Notes under the pieces: model-generated
Databases searched by the model: none
What the model was told of the DNA's origin: nothing
The model's input: only the letters and a program-made list of their open reading frames with translations
NCBI GenBank assembly: GCA_045535815.1
Contig: JAZSMJ010000015.1
Location: 1 to 26,992 of the forward strand
Direction of reading: 5' to 3'
DNA from: JAZSMJ01 sp045535815
GTDB taxonomy: Bacteria; Bacillota; Clostridia; Oscillospirales; CAG-272
Length of the DNA stretch: 26,992 nucleotides
Position numbers and translations under genes: made by a program
Part shown: piece by piece, positions 7,557-16,300 of the stretch
Layout of the letters: each line of letters begins with the position of its first letter
Numbering within the stretch: the stretch's first letter is position 1

Positions 7557-7665
7557 GTGTCCTGAATGTGGACAGAAGCTATTCATCATTACTCCTGATG
7601 CATCCATAAGAGGGATGCAGATAAAATGTAAACAATGTAGAAACTTAATAAATGTGAGCCTGTGA
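7543..7665 (+). CDS. Com-like zinc-ribbon protein
   Basis: A 40-residue protein with two knuckles, CPECG at residues 6-10 and CKQC at residues 32-35, which would bind one zinc ion. The spacing and the KCKQCRNLINV ending resemble Mu Com, a small zinc protein that binds mRNA and activates translation of mom. No mom-like gene is visible here. The ATG at 7543 with AGGAGG eight bases upstream is preferred over a longer reading from 7474 that lacks homology-like features. The stop codon lies inside the rising arm of a strong terminator. A regulatory nucleic-acid-binding role is inferred from the fold. Confidence 0.65.
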   Translation: MTWYKCPECGQKLFIITPDASIRGMQIKCKQCRNLINVSL

Positions 7666-7703
7666 GCCGATTACTTAAAAAAGTAACCGGCTCTTTATTT
7701 TTT
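7664..7703 (+). terminator. Rho-independent terminator between lysis/packaging and head genes
   Basis: GAGCCG-A-TTACTT (7664-7676) pairs with AAGTAA-C-CGGCTC (7681-7693): a 13-bp stem with one A/C mismatch and a short A-rich loop, followed by a 10-base T-rich run (7694-7703). It overlaps the stop codon of the zinc-ribbon gene and precedes the protease ribosome site directly. No convincing promoter lies between it and the head genes, so head and tail expression must depend on read-through or antitermination, or on a promoter I cannot see. Confidence 0.8.
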
Positions 7704-7716
7704 GGAGGTAAACACG

Positions 7717-8355
7717 ATGAGCAAAGAACTTATAACACGGTTCTATGAATTTGACGTTAACGGCGAAGCCGAAGAATCCACAGCGGTTCTAACAGGCAGA
7801 CCGATTGTATATAACAGCCGAACTGATCTCGGATACTTTGACGAGGTTATTGATTCCGGCGCTTTAAACAATACCGACCTGACGGATGTGCGGTTCCTTG
7901 TGAACCACGATACAAGCAAGATTCCTTTAGCACGCTCCCGCCGGAACAACGGTAGTTCCACCATGCAGCTTTCAGTTGATGAAGGTGGTATGGCAATCCG
8001 GGCAGAGATTGATATTGAAAACAACGCAGAAGCACGTTCCCTTTATTCAGCGGTTAAGAGAGGGGATGTAACAGGGATGAGCTTCATGTTTAGCGTTGAC
8101 AGCGAAGAGTGGGACGATCTTGAATCCGAACATCCCACGAGACACATACTGTCTATCGGTTCTGTGGTTGAGGTGTCAGCAGTGACGTTCCCAGCCTATG
8201 AATCTACAGAGATAAATGCACGAAGCAAGGTGGCGTTGGAGAATGCCAGGTCTGCGGTGGAGACCGCAAGACAGCAGAGTGCGAATCCGGTGGAGACCGG
8301 ACGTAACCAGTTGGCGCTTGAAAAAGCAAAGTACCACTTTAGAGAAATCTTTTAA
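7717..8355 (+). CDS. Prohead maturation protease, HK97 (S78) family
   Basis: A 212-residue serine protease that matures the HK97-type prohead by cutting scaffold-like N-terminal regions of the capsid protein. Seen motifs: GRPIVYNS (27-34), FLVNHD with catalytic His64, GDVTGMSFMF with nucleophile Ser122, and the typical VEVSAVTFPAYEST (151-164) with Glu152. The last ~45 residues are basic, helical and probably self-removed. GGAGG lies eight bases upstream of ATG 7717; an upstream TTG would use the ribosome site itself. Located immediately upstream of the capsid gene, as expected. Confidence 0.93.
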   Translation: MSKELITRFYEFDVNGEAEESTAVLTGRPIVYNSRTDLGYFDEVIDSGALNNTDLTDVRFLVNHDTSKIPLARSRRNNGSSTMQLSVDEGGMAIRAEIDIENNAEARSLYSAVKRGDVTGMSFMFSVDSEEWDDLESEHPTRHILSIGSVVEVSAVTFPAYESTEINARSKVALENARSAVETARQQSANPVETGRNQLALEKAKYHFREIF

Positions 8356-8369
8356 GGAGGAAAAAAAAG

Positions 8370-9635
8370 ATGCGAAAGGATATTCTCGAAAAGAAACTTG
8401 CACGTCTTAACGACAAGAAAGCAAAACTTGCCGAGCGTTGCAAAGCTTCTGAGGATGTGAACGAGGTAAGAAGCCTTACCGAACAGCTTGACGATCTCAA
8501 AGCTGAGATTGCCGAGACACAGGCAGAGCTTGACGCAATCGAGGAAGAGCGTTCTGCCGAGCCGGAAGTAATCGAAACCCGGAATGCTGATATTGCCAAA
8601 GCTACCGTAGCAAGCTTCACAGCTCCCGAAAAGCGTGATGCTGTTGACTATGGCTCTATGGAATACAGACAGGCATTCAAGGATTTCATGCAGAGAAATG
8701 TACCGATCCCCGCAAAGTACGCAAAGCGTTCTGACGGCATCGGCCCTGCAAACACTCAGGATGTTACAGCTATCATCCCGACAACCATTATCAACGAACT
8801 TCTCAAGGAAGTACAGGGTGTTTACGGCAATCTGTATGCAAAGGTTCGCAAGCTGAATGTTAAGGGTGGTGTGAAATTCCCGATTGCTGATCTGACAGCA
8901 AGCTTTAAGTGGATTACTGAAAGCACCGTTTCTCCAAGACAGGATGCAGGCGATATTAAAGAGTTTGTTGAGTTCAGCTACAACATGGCAGAAATCAGGA
9001 TTTCTCAGTCTCTGCTTTCTTCTATCGTAGCACTTGATCTGTTTGAGCGTGAGATTACTCAGCTCATTCTTGAAAAGTATGTGGAAGAAATGGACTACGT
9101 AATTATGCACGGTACGGGCGTTGGACAGCCTACAGGTATTCTGAATGATCCGAGACTGCTTGCAAGAGTAGCAGATGGCAAGAACGTAATCACCATGACC
9201 GCCGCTGACATTAACGACTGGACAAAGTGGAGAAAGAAACTGTTTGCGCATATTCCGCTTGGTTCCCGTAATCAGCAGATGGAATTTATCTTCCCTGTTT
9301 CCACAGTTGAATCTTACCTGCTGACTATGGCAGATGCGAACAACAACCCGATCTTCCGGCAGGCAGCAGACCTTTCCGAAGATGGAAGCCGGTTCTTTGG
9401 CCGTCAGGTTTCTTTCGTAGAGCCGAACATCATTCCCGATTTTGACACAGCAAGTCAGGGTGACGTTATCGGTATTTACTGGAAGCCGACTGACTACGCT
9501 ATCAATACCCAGCTTTCTTTCGGTATGAAGAGATACTACGACGAGGAAAAGAACGAGTGGGTTAACAAGGCGATTACCATCCTTGACGGTAAGATGCTCA
9601 GTCTGAACAATATCTGGCTCATTAAGAAGGGCTAA
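8370..9635 (+). CDS. Major capsid protein, HK97 fold
   Basis: A 421-residue capsid protein. Residues 1 to about 90 are a charged coiled coil (delta domain, LTEQLDDLKAEIAETQAELD), which acts as internal scaffold and is removed by the protease; cleavage should fall just before the SMEYRQAFKDF stretch at about 96-106. The mature part has the HK97 pattern: a P-domain with GGVKFPIAD, EYVEEMDYVIMHGTGVGQPTGIL (E-loop/A-domain region) and a C-terminal GVIGIYWKPTDYAI-like strand. A good AAGGAGG precedes the start. The antisense strand is open over the same span but is a coding shadow. Confidence 0.95.
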   Translation: MRKDILEKKLARLNDKKAKLAERCKASEDVNEVRSLTEQLDDLKAEIAETQAELDAIEEERSAEPEVIETRNADIAKATVASFTAPEKRDAVDYGSMEYRQAFKDFMQRNVPIPAKYAKRSDGIGPANTQDVTAIIPTTIINELLKEVQGVYGNLYAKVRKLNVKGGVKFPIADLTASFKWITESTVSPRQDAGDIKEFVEFSYNMAEIRISQSLLSSIVALDLFEREITQLILEKYVEEMDYVIMHGTGVGQPTGILNDPRLLARVADGKNVITMTAADINDWTKWRKKLFAHIPLGSRNQQMEFIFPVSTVESYLLTMADANNNPIFRQAADLSEDGSRFFGRQVSFVEPNIIPDFDTASQGDVIGIYWKPTDYAINTQLSFGMKRYYDEEKNEWVNKAITILDGKMLSLNNIWLIKKG

Positions 9636-9648
9636 AGGGGGTGGCATC

Positions 9649-9876
9649 ATGGATAAAACTGTGGATGCTCTTAAAGCTCTCTATGTGGCGTTAGGTGGTA
9701 CCGGAACAGACTTCACGGCAAGAACAATCCCGGAAGGACTCATGATGATTGCCACAGTTGCCGGAACTATCGCAACGGCAGCCGCAACAGCCGAACTTCC
9801 CACAGTTTCCGCAACAGATAACGGCGATGTGCTTGCCGTAGTTGATGGTAAGTGGGCTAAGAAAACACTCGGATAA
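9649..9876 (+). CDS. Head-fibre-like protein
   Basis: A 75-residue protein with an N-terminal helix (MDKTVDALKALYVALGG), an Ala/Thr-rich middle and the C-terminal motif TVSATDNGDVLAVVDGKWAKKTLG. That 'DNGdVL.VvdG.Wak' ending is a recurring beta-hairpin in head-fibre and tail-appendage proteins (head fibre family). It directly follows the capsid gene with a GGGGGTGG ribosome site, suggesting a head-surface protein made in high amount. Assignment is by motif and position only. Confidence 0.6.
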   Translation: MDKTVDALKALYVALGGTGTDFTARTIPEGLMMIATVAGTIATAAATAELPTVSATDNGDVLAVVDGKWAKKTLG

Positions 9877-9897
9877 TCTAACAGGAGGTAAACAAAA

Positions 9898-10260
9898 ATG
9901 GCAGACAGGATTGTACCCGTACAGAATATTGATCTCATTTCTCTGTACGCACTGATTCTTAAACAGGATTCCAACAACAGCGGCCTTGCAAGGCTTAACG
10001 CCGTTGCTCCCGGAATCTTTGAAGCATCCACCGGATCACTGCTCCTTGCAGCAGAGCCTGTAAAGAGTCTTGACATTAAGTCAAGTCTGACAGCAACAAA
10101 GATTTACTTTGTGGCAGCTTACGACTTTGAAGGATTCTCTCTCGCAGGCGTTAAGGAAGAGCCGGCAGAAGGTTCTGTGGACGTTCTTAAAGATGCCACC
10201 ACGCTTTATAGCGCAACGCTTTCGAGCGGCAACATCACTATCGCAAAGGTGGGATTGTAA
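9898..10260 (+). CDS. Probable head decoration protein
   Basis: A 120-residue protein preceded by AGGAGG, with no close family that I recognise. It is compact and beta-rich (IYFVAAYDFEGFSLAG, LYSATLSSGNITIAKVGL) with a helical N-terminus (QNIDLISLYALILK). Position after the capsid and head-fibre-like genes and before the connectors is where decoration or minor head proteins usually lie. The stop overlaps the start of the next gene (TAATG). Function inferred from position alone. Confidence 0.6.
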   Translation: MADRIVPVQNIDLISLYALILKQDSNNSGLARLNAVAPGIFEASTGSLLLAAEPVKSLDIKSSLTATKIYFVAAYDFEGFSLAGVKEEPAEGSVDVLKDATTLYSATLSSGNITIAKVGL

Positions 10261-10430
10261 TGAAATTAAAAGTTGAGAGGCCCTTCATGGATAAATATAC
10301 GTCTGAAAATTACGAAGTAGGACAGGTGATTGAAGTATCTGATGAACGAGGTTCTGAACTGCTTTCTGACGAACGGAAGCTTGTTTCCAAAGTGCAGAAA
10401 GCAAAGAAGAGTAAGAAAGCGGAGGAATAA
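10260..10430 (+). CDS. Small charged head-region protein
   Basis: A 56-residue protein (MKLKVERPFMDKYTSENY ...). Residues about 1-45 form a small beta domain (FMDKYTSENYEVGQVIEV, then a DERGSELLSDERKLVSKV helix). The end is a lysine-rich tail (KAKKSKKAEE). Its ATG overlaps the previous stop. Small proteins of this form (with 'F.DkyT.e.Y..G...ev') are frequent immediately before the gp6-like connector in siphophages and are probably minor head proteins. No catalytic residues. Confidence 0.6.
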   Translation: MKLKVERPFMDKYTSENYEVGQVIEVSDERGSELLSDERKLVSKVQKAKKSKKAEE

Positions 10431-10433
10431 ACC

Positions 10434-10682
10434 ATGCTGAATGTAACACTTGACGATGTGAAAAATGCACTCGGTATTACCGGAAATTATCAGGACGATA
10501 CCCTGCAGATTTATTTTGACGAGGTTGTTGACTACCTGGTTGAAGCCGGGGTGAGTGACAGCAACATCACAAGTGGCATTGTGGCAAGGGGCGTTTCCGA
10601 TCTGTGGGCATACGGTGAGCGTGACGGTGAACTGTCAGCTTACTTCATGCAACGGGCCGCACAGCTTAGTTACAAGAGGTGA
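10434..10682 (+). CDS. Head-tail connector, gp6-like
   Basis: An 82-residue helical protein: MLNVTLDDVKNALGITG, DDTLQIYFDEVVDYLVEAGV, then IVARGVSDLWAYGERDG. This is the pattern of HK97 gp6/SPP1 gp15 adaptors, which form a ring beneath the portal. It is the first of four neck genes in standard order. AGGAGG of the preceding gene's end (GGAGGAATAAACC) serves as ribosome site. The DLW..G.RDG segment is typical. Confidence 0.8.
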   Translation: MLNVTLDDVKNALGITGNYQDDTLQIYFDEVVDYLVEAGVSDSNITSGIVARGVSDLWAYGERDGELSAYFMQRAAQLSYKR

Positions 10683-10686
10683 GTAT

Positions 10687-11058
10687 ATGGCATGGGAGAT
10701 AAGTAGAAGAGATTTCAAGCCGTATGCACCGTTTACGACAGCTATGAAACTTCTTATTCCGACAACAGAAAAGGTTAAGGGAGTGTCAGTAAAGACATTC
10801 CCTGAGCCAAAAGATGGTGAATTGATATACGGAACTTTCCGAACTTATGGCGGGACCGAGAAGGTTGAGAACGGAGTTATCACGGTCATAGACACTGCCA
10901 CTATTGATACGTGGTACCGGCCTGATATTACAAGTGATTGCCGGGTTTATGTATGTGATAGCGAACAGACTTACGAAATCTTGGGTACGCCGGAAGATAT
11001 ATTGATGCGCCATCAGTATTTGCAATTTAAGGTGCGCAAGATAGGTGGGAAGCCTTAA
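10687..11058 (+). CDS. Head closure / head-tail joining protein
   Basis: A 123-residue beta-barrel-like protein (MAWEISRRDFKPYAPFTTAMKL...). Features are FRTYGGTEKVENGVITVIDTATIDTWYRPDI and DSEQTYEILGTPEDI, matching the SPP1 gp16-like stopper pattern in which 'ItsdcRV...YeIlg.PEdi' is typical. It would close the neck after packaging and accept the tail. ATG 10687 lies four bases after the previous stop with AAGAGGTGAG upstream. The stop overlaps the next start (TAATG). Confidence 0.75.
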   Translation: MAWEISRRDFKPYAPFTTAMKLLIPTTEKVKGVSVKTFPEPKDGELIYGTFRTYGGTEKVENGVITVIDTATIDTWYRPDITSDCRVYVCDSEQTYEILGTPEDILMRHQYLQFKVRKIGGKP

Positions 11059-11558
11059 TGGGGAAAAGAACAAAGATTGACATAAGGTTTAGTGGATTTG
11101 CGGCAATAGCTGAGGAACTTGATAAGTTTCCCGGAGCGTTACTGAAAGCTACGGCAGAAGCCCTTCATACCTCAGCTTTCCTTGTTGACGTAAAACTCCA
11201 CAAGGAAATGATGAAGCATGAGCATGACTACAATCCGAAAGCTTATGGAAAATTCAAAACACAATCTTCGATCATGGACGGTGCAAGACCCGACATTCAC
11301 GGAAACATTGTGGAGCAAAAGGTTGGTTTTGATATAGCACACGGCGGCCTTGCATCGGTGTTTCTGATGTATGGCACACCACGCCACTATCAGCCGAATC
11401 AACGCAGGATGCACCCAGGAGTTAAGGCAGACAGAAAGCTTTATAACGCAATCTACGGAACAAAGACAAGAGCTGAACTTAACAGGATGCAGCGACTAAT
11501 CTTTGAACAAGTTTTGAGACAGTACGGAGGACACTGGCATGGTAAATACCTTGATTGA
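11058..11558 (+). CDS. HK97 gp10-like neck/tail component
   Basis: A 166-residue basic protein. The N-terminal helix FAAIAEELDKFPGALLKATAEALHTSA is the usual start of HK97 gp10-family proteins. The middle contains KVGFDIAHGGLASVFLMYGTPRH, typical of the family, and a helical C-terminus follows. The role is in the neck or tail joining. It overlaps the following gene by 20 bases and the preceding one by one base. Confidence 0.8.
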   Translation: MGKRTKIDIRFSGFAAIAEELDKFPGALLKATAEALHTSAFLVDVKLHKEMMKHEHDYNPKAYGKFKTQSSIMDGARPDIHGNIVEQKVGFDIAHGGLASVFLMYGTPRHYQPNQRRMHPGVKADRKLYNAIYGTKTRAELNRMQRLIFEQVLRQYGGHWHGKYLD

Positions 11559-11886
11559 ATTACTGGAAAGTTTTAAATATCCGGTCTACAGGCAAGGTTC
11601 TATGCAGGACGATGAAGCTTACCCGGACACATTTATCACGTTCTGGAATGTAGCTTCTGAGGACGTAATGAACTACGACAACGATGCCAGGGGGACAGCG
11701 TGGTATTTCAACGTAAATACTTACTCAAATGATCCGGACACTACCTATGAACTTCTTGACGAAATCATAAGCGCACTGAAAGAAAATGGATGGCTTGTCG
11801 GTGGCAAAGGCAGAGACCTTGCAAGTGACGAGCCGACACATACTGGTCGAGGTATAGACGTTATATACCTTGAAACAAATAACTAA
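11539..11886 (+). CDS. Tail completion / terminator protein
   Basis: A 115-residue protein with the fold pattern of tail terminators: an N-terminal helix LIELLESFKYPVYRQGS, then FITFWNVASEDVMNYDND, YFNVNTYSNDPDTTYELLDEIISALKENGW, and a strand GRGIDVIYLETN. Tail terminators cap the growing tail tube and join it to the neck. Position directly before the major tail protein fits. The start lies inside the gp10-like gene, indicating coupled translation. Confidence 0.8.
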   Translation: MVNTLIELLESFKYPVYRQGSMQDDEAYPDTFITFWNVASEDVMNYDNDARGTAWYFNVNTYSNDPDTTYELLDEIISALKENGWLVGGKGRDLASDEPTHTGRGIDVIYLETNN

Positions 11887-11900
11887 CGGAGGTTAAAGAA

Positions 11901-12752
11901 ATGGCACATACATATCAGGACTACAGAGGTGTTGAAGGTCTTGTTTATGCTGAGGTTATTCAGGATACGTCTGCAGGTTACATTACTGGTGACGTAAAGC
12001 CGCTTGCCGGTGTTGCTGAGATCAGCAAGACAACCGAAACATCCTCTGATACAAAGTTTTATGACAATATTCCTGCTATCGTAATTGACGCTCAGGGTGC
12101 AGATACTCTGACAATTACCACAGATGTTATCCCGTATGAGGTTCTGGCTGACATTAACGGTCAGTATTACGATGAGAATACGGGTATGTTTGTAGAGCAG
12201 GAGAGCGTTTCCAAGTATTTTGCTATCGGTTACGTAACAGAAACCACAAGCGGTCAGAAGATTCTGGTTTGGAGATTAAAGGGCAAGTTTAATATCCCGG
12301 ATTCTGATCATATTACCCGTGATGCCGGAACAGATTCTAACGGCCAGGAACTTACTTATACCGGTATCAATACTACCTATAAGTTTGTTAAGACTACCAG
12401 AACAGCTAAGTCTGTTAACGTTCCTGTCAGCGATAAGGTTGATACATCCGACTTCTTTGACAGCGTACAGACTCCGGACACCGTAGGTGGAACACCTACT
12501 CCGAGTGTTTCCGTTGTTCCGAGTAGAGCAAGCGTTGGAGAGGGCAAGACAATTCAGCTCAATTCCTACGTTGTTCCGTCCGGCACTGCCGTAACATGGT
12601 CTACAACCGATACAACCTATCTGTCTGTAAATGCTTCGACAGGCGTTGTAACGGGCGTTGCAGAAGGCTCTGGAACTGTAACGGCTTCGATTACGGTTGA
12701 TGGAAACACTTACACCGATACTTGCGCAGTGACTGTTGTAGCTTCTGCGTAA
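11901..12752 (+). CDS. Major tail (tube) protein with C-terminal Ig-like (Big2) domain
   Basis: A 283-residue tail tube subunit. Residues about 1-195 are the tube domain (YQDYRGVEGLVYAEVIQD, DGNGQYYDENTG-like loop, IGYVTETTSGQKILVWRLKGKF). Residues about 200-281 form a bacterial Ig-like Big2 domain (SVVPSRASVGEGKTIQLN, VTWSTTDTTYLSVNAST, GVVTGVAEGSGTVTASI). Such added domains project from the tail surface and may bind carbohydrate; that role is inferred. The ribosome site is a strong GGAGG. A hairpin follows immediately and the tail chaperone genes come next, as expected. Confidence 0.92.
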   Translation: MAHTYQDYRGVEGLVYAEVIQDTSAGYITGDVKPLAGVAEISKTTETSSDTKFYDNIPAIVIDAQGADTLTITTDVIPYEVLADINGQYYDENTGMFVEQESVSKYFAIGYVTETTSGQKILVWRLKGKFNIPDSDHITRDAGTDSNGQELTYTGINTTYKFVKTTRTAKSVNVPVSDKVDTSDFFDSVQTPDTVGGTPTPSVSVVPSRASVGEGKTIQLNSYVVPSGTAVTWSTTDTTYLSVNASTGVVTGVAEGSGTVTASITVDGNTYTDTCAVTVVASA

Positions 12753-12764
12753 AACTTAATACTT

Positions 12765-12790
12765 GTGCCGGGGGAAACCCCGGCACTTTT
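12765..12790 (+). terminator. Hairpin with GAAA tetraloop and short T run
   Basis: A perfect 9-bp GC-rich stem, GTGCCGGGG / CCCCGGCAC (12765-12773 with 12778-12786), closes a GAAA tetraloop and is followed by TTTT (12787-12790). It lies between the major tail protein and the tail chaperones. It is probably a partial terminator or an mRNA-stabilising hairpin that makes tube protein far more abundant than chaperone and tape measure. Confidence 0.7.
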
Positions 12791-12811
12791 AGAAAGAAAG
12801 GGGACTAAATT

Positions 12812-13138
12812 ATGACACTTAATGTATATGACGATCAGGGAAACATTACAAAAACCTGCGAAGCGGAGTTTGTCAATATTAGATTTGGTACAGTACGTGC
12901 GCTTATGAATCTTTTGAAAATAGAAGATGATATTGACGGCGCAGCGCTTCTTAAAACAGTTTACGAAGCGTGGGACGAGATCACTAAGGTTCTCAATAGA
13001 TGCTTCCCGGAAATGACAGACGAGGACTGGGATAACGTGGATGTTTCAGAAGTTGTTCCGGTTATTGTCGATATTGCAAAGACAGCATTCACAAAGATGC
13101 TTGATATTCCTTTAGTAAAAAACGTGAAGAGGGCGTAG
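12812..13138 (+). CDS. Tail assembly chaperone (gpG-like)
   Basis: A 108-residue acidic protein (MTLNVYDDQGNITKTCEAEF ... LVKNVKRA). It is the shorter product of a lambda G/GT-type chaperone pair, which loads and protects the tape measure during tail assembly. It lies between the tube protein and the tape measure, the canonical place. The reading frame ends in a UAG at 13136-13138 that falls inside the hairpin downstream of a slippery site; a fraction of ribosomes should shift and continue in the -1 frame. A Shine-Dalgarno AAGGGG precedes the start. Confidence 0.85.
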   Translation: MTLNVYDDQGNITKTCEAEFVNIRFGTVRALMNLLKIEDDIDGAALLKTVYEAWDEITKVLNRCFPEMTDEDWDNVDVSEVVPVIVDIAKTAFTKMLDIPLVKNVKRA

Positions 13139-13149
13139 ATGATACGCCC
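13117..13149 (+). promoter_or_regulatory. Programmed -1 frameshift signal (slippery AAAAAAC plus hairpin)
   Basis: The heptamer A AAA AAC (13117-13123) is in the correct register: zero-frame codons are AAA (13118) and AAC (13121). After a 7-base spacer there is a perfect 7-bp stem GGGCGTA/TACGCCC (13131-13137 with 13143-13149) around a 5-base loop, holding the zero-frame stop. A -1 slip re-reads from CGT at 13123 and stays open to 13359. Confidence 0.9.
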
Positions 13150-13359
13150 CTTCACGAAATGCTTTTTGTTCTTGAATGTCAGATATGCGAGAAGTTTCAG
13201 GCACTTTCTCCTTTTGACGTAGAACAAAGAAGATATATAGAGATTATAGATTTATATGCGGATGTTAGAAGGATGCAGATGCGAGAAGAAAAAGTACAGA
13301 AAATCCTATCTGATCCGAACAGAGTAATCAGACGTAAAGCAGATGATAGTTGGTTTTAA
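13123..13359 (+). CDS. Tail chaperone extension (T part of gpG-T fusion)
   Basis: The -1 frame continues without a stop from the slippery site (first shifted codon CGT at 13123, giving REEGVDDTPLHEM...) to the TAA at 13357-13359. The fused product would be about 182 residues. The segment from the Met at 13159 (MLFVLECQICEKFQALSPFD ...) is helical and ends KADDSWF. There is no good ribosome site before that internal ATG, which supports fusion rather than separate initiation. The T part normally binds the tape measure or tube protein while the G part coats the tape measure. It ends 12 bases before the tape-measure start. Confidence 0.85.
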   Translation, partial: REEGVDDTPLHEMLFVLECQICEKFQALSPFDVEQRRYIEIIDLYADVRRMQMREEKVQKILSDPNRVIRRKADDSWF

Positions 13360-13371
13360 GGCGGTGAAATA

Positions 13372-16300
13372 ATGGGAAAACAAGCTGATGCTACGACAGT
13401 ATGGCGAGCGGATATAACAGACTTCAAACGGGCTATGCAGGAAGCAAGGCGCTATGTAAAACTTGCAGAATCCGAATTTCAGGAAGCCACAGGAAAAAGT
13501 AAGAAATGGGCCACAGCTACAGACAGCCTTAAAGCTAAGATTGATTCTCTGAACAAGAAGGTTACGGGGCATGAGAGAGAACTTGAAGCCCTTAACATTG
13601 AATACGAAAAGGCCGTAATGAATCTTGGCGAAAATTCCCGGTATGCACAGGAATTACAGATCAAGATAAACAATCAAAAGGCGGCAATCAAAGACTGTAC
13701 TAATCAGATAGACAAGTACACAGAAGAATTAAGGAAAGCTAATGCCTACGGAAACGACTTTGACGACACTATGGACAAGATGAATAGTGGCGTTGAAAAG
13801 CTTTCCGGTGGTTTTTCTATGCTCAAAATGGTTCTGTCAAACCTTATCGCAGACGGTATCAGACTTGCCGTTCGTGAAATGAAGGACCTTGCACAAGCCG
13901 CCTATGAAGCCGGTGCGAACTTTGAAACGTCCATGTCAGAGGTAAAAGCTATTGCACAGGCCACTCCCGAAGATATGGAGCGGATCACTGAAAAAGCAAA
14001 GGAAATGGGCCGCACGACAAAGTTTACCGCTACAGAAGCCGGAAATGCTATGTATTATATGGCACAGGCCGGATGGGACACTGAGGAAATCTTAGGTGGT
14101 ATTGAAGGTGTAATGCACCTTGCGGCAGCAGGTGGACAGGACCTTGCGGAAACATCCGACATTGTGACTGATGCCCTTACCGCTATGGGATATGCGGCAA
14201 AGGATGCTAACCACTTTGCAGACCTTCTGGCAACCACTTCGGCAAACAGTAATACGAACGTAGCTAAGATGGGTAACACGTTCCAGTACGCTGCTCCGCT
14301 TGTTGGTACAATGGGCTACTCGATGGAAGATGCCGCCCTTGCAATAGGTCTTATGGCAAACAGCGGTATCAAGGCAGAGAAGGCCGGTACCGCTCTTAGA
14401 AGTATCCTTACTAACATGGTAGCACCTACAGAGAAACAGGCTAAGATATTAGACGCTCTTGGCATTTCTCTTAGGGATGAAGCTGGAAATATGTACTCTT
14501 TCCGGGATGTGATCTATCAATTCCGGGATGCTTTTAGTGGACTGAACGAAGTTGAGAAAGCGAATGCTGCCACAGTAATTGCTGGAAAGAGAGCGATTTC
14601 CGGTTTCCTGGCAATAGTGGATGATTCTGTTTCAACGGATAAAACCTTTGAAGAACTCGCAAACCAGATTGATAACTGCACCGGAGCTTCCGAACGGATG
14701 GCAGATACGATGCTTGACAATGTTCAGGGACAGTCAACAATCCTGAAATCTCAGATTGAAGGATATATGATTGAAGTCTTTGAACACGCAAGCGGTTCCA
14801 TCAGGGAAGCAATCGAGATCATCAAGAAGGCCCTTGCAGAGATTGACTGGAAGAAGGTAGGCGAATCTGTAGGAAAAGCCATGAAGAAAGCTGTCGAGGG
14901 GCTTGTATGGCTTATTCAGAACAGAACAAAGGTTATCAATACTATCAAAGAGATAGGAAAACTTCTCCTGACAGCGTTCGCCACAGTGAAGATAACACAG
15001 TTTGGAACGGCTATTCTTCTGGCCTATGAAAAATTAAGAACGTATATCACGGGTTTAAAAGCAGCGGCAGCCATGACGAGCAAAATGAGTGTTGCCTCAA
15101 GCCTGCTGACTAAGATTGTTTCTCCGCAAGGGCTTATGGTTGCCGGAATTGCCACAGTAGCAACGCTTCTGTACAAGTATTGGAAGATGGGTAAAGGAAC
15201 TACAGAATCCATTATTGAAATGACCGATGCCCAAAAGAAAGTTATTGATTCCGCTACCGAAATGCGGAACAAGCTTGATGATCTGAACACCACCCAGGAA
15301 CAATCAAACGAAGCTTCCCTTGCAGAGACAAACTATCTCCGAAGTCTTGCAGAAGAATACAATTCTCTGGTTGATTCTAACGGTAACGTAATGGGTAAGT
15401 ATGCCGACAGAGCAAACTTTATCCTGCATGAAATGTCAGAAGCAACGGGAATTGAGATTGAACAAATCCACAGCATCATAGATGCTAACGGAAAGCTTGG
15501 CGAAAGCTTTGACAGTGTTATCACTAAGATGCAATTAAAGGCACTTATCGAAGCCGGGGAAGAGACTTTCAAAGAATATCTCCTGTTAAAAGATGAACTG
15601 ACTAAGGGGTATGCGGAAGCATCCTCTGAGTATAATAGTGCATCAGCTAAACTGTCTCAGATGCAGAATCATCAGTCTGCAGCAAAATATAACGAACGGT
15701 GGATAGGTTACAGGGGAACTGATTACGGAGAAGGCACAGACCAGTACGCAGAGCAAGTAAAACGTCAGACGGAGTACATGGACAAGCTCAATCAGGCGGT
15801 GCAGGAACAAACAGAACTGACCGGACAGCTTAACGGCGCTAAGCATTCCCTTGAAAATCAGCTTACGGAACTCAACCAGAAGAACGAAAACTATATACGT
15901 CTTGTTGACGCAGAGAGCGGAAGTATCGAGGATCAAAAACAGGCGGTTCTGACTTACACAAACGGCTTAAAAACTGCGGCACAATATAACACAAATGTTC
16001 TTACGCAACAGCTTGACGAGTATAAACGGCAGCTTGATTCTATGGAGCAGATGTATGCTTCCGGTAGTAAAGCCGTAACTAAGCAGCAGATTGACGATCA
16101 GAAAGAACTTGTCGCTATCGCAGAACGTGAGGTAGAAAAAGCTAAAGGCCTTTGGGTAGATGCCGGTGTACAGCAAGCCGATAACTACGCCGCATCCTAC
16201 ATGAGAGAAGCGAAAGCAAAGGCGAAACAGACAGCCAAAACAGTCACAGATGCTAACATAGATGCGCTAAGTGAGTACGATCAGGAGTGGTACGATGAAG

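Noticed and set aside
8352..9650. A long open frame on the minus strand opposite the capsid gene (432 codons)
   Set aside because: It is a shadow of the highly codon-biased capsid gene. It has no ribosome site, no recognisable domain and a complete, well-known gene lies on the other strand.
13159..13359. A separate gene starting at the internal ATG
   Set aside because: No ribosome site before the ATG, while a perfect slippery site and hairpin lead into the same frame; it is better explained as a frameshift extension.
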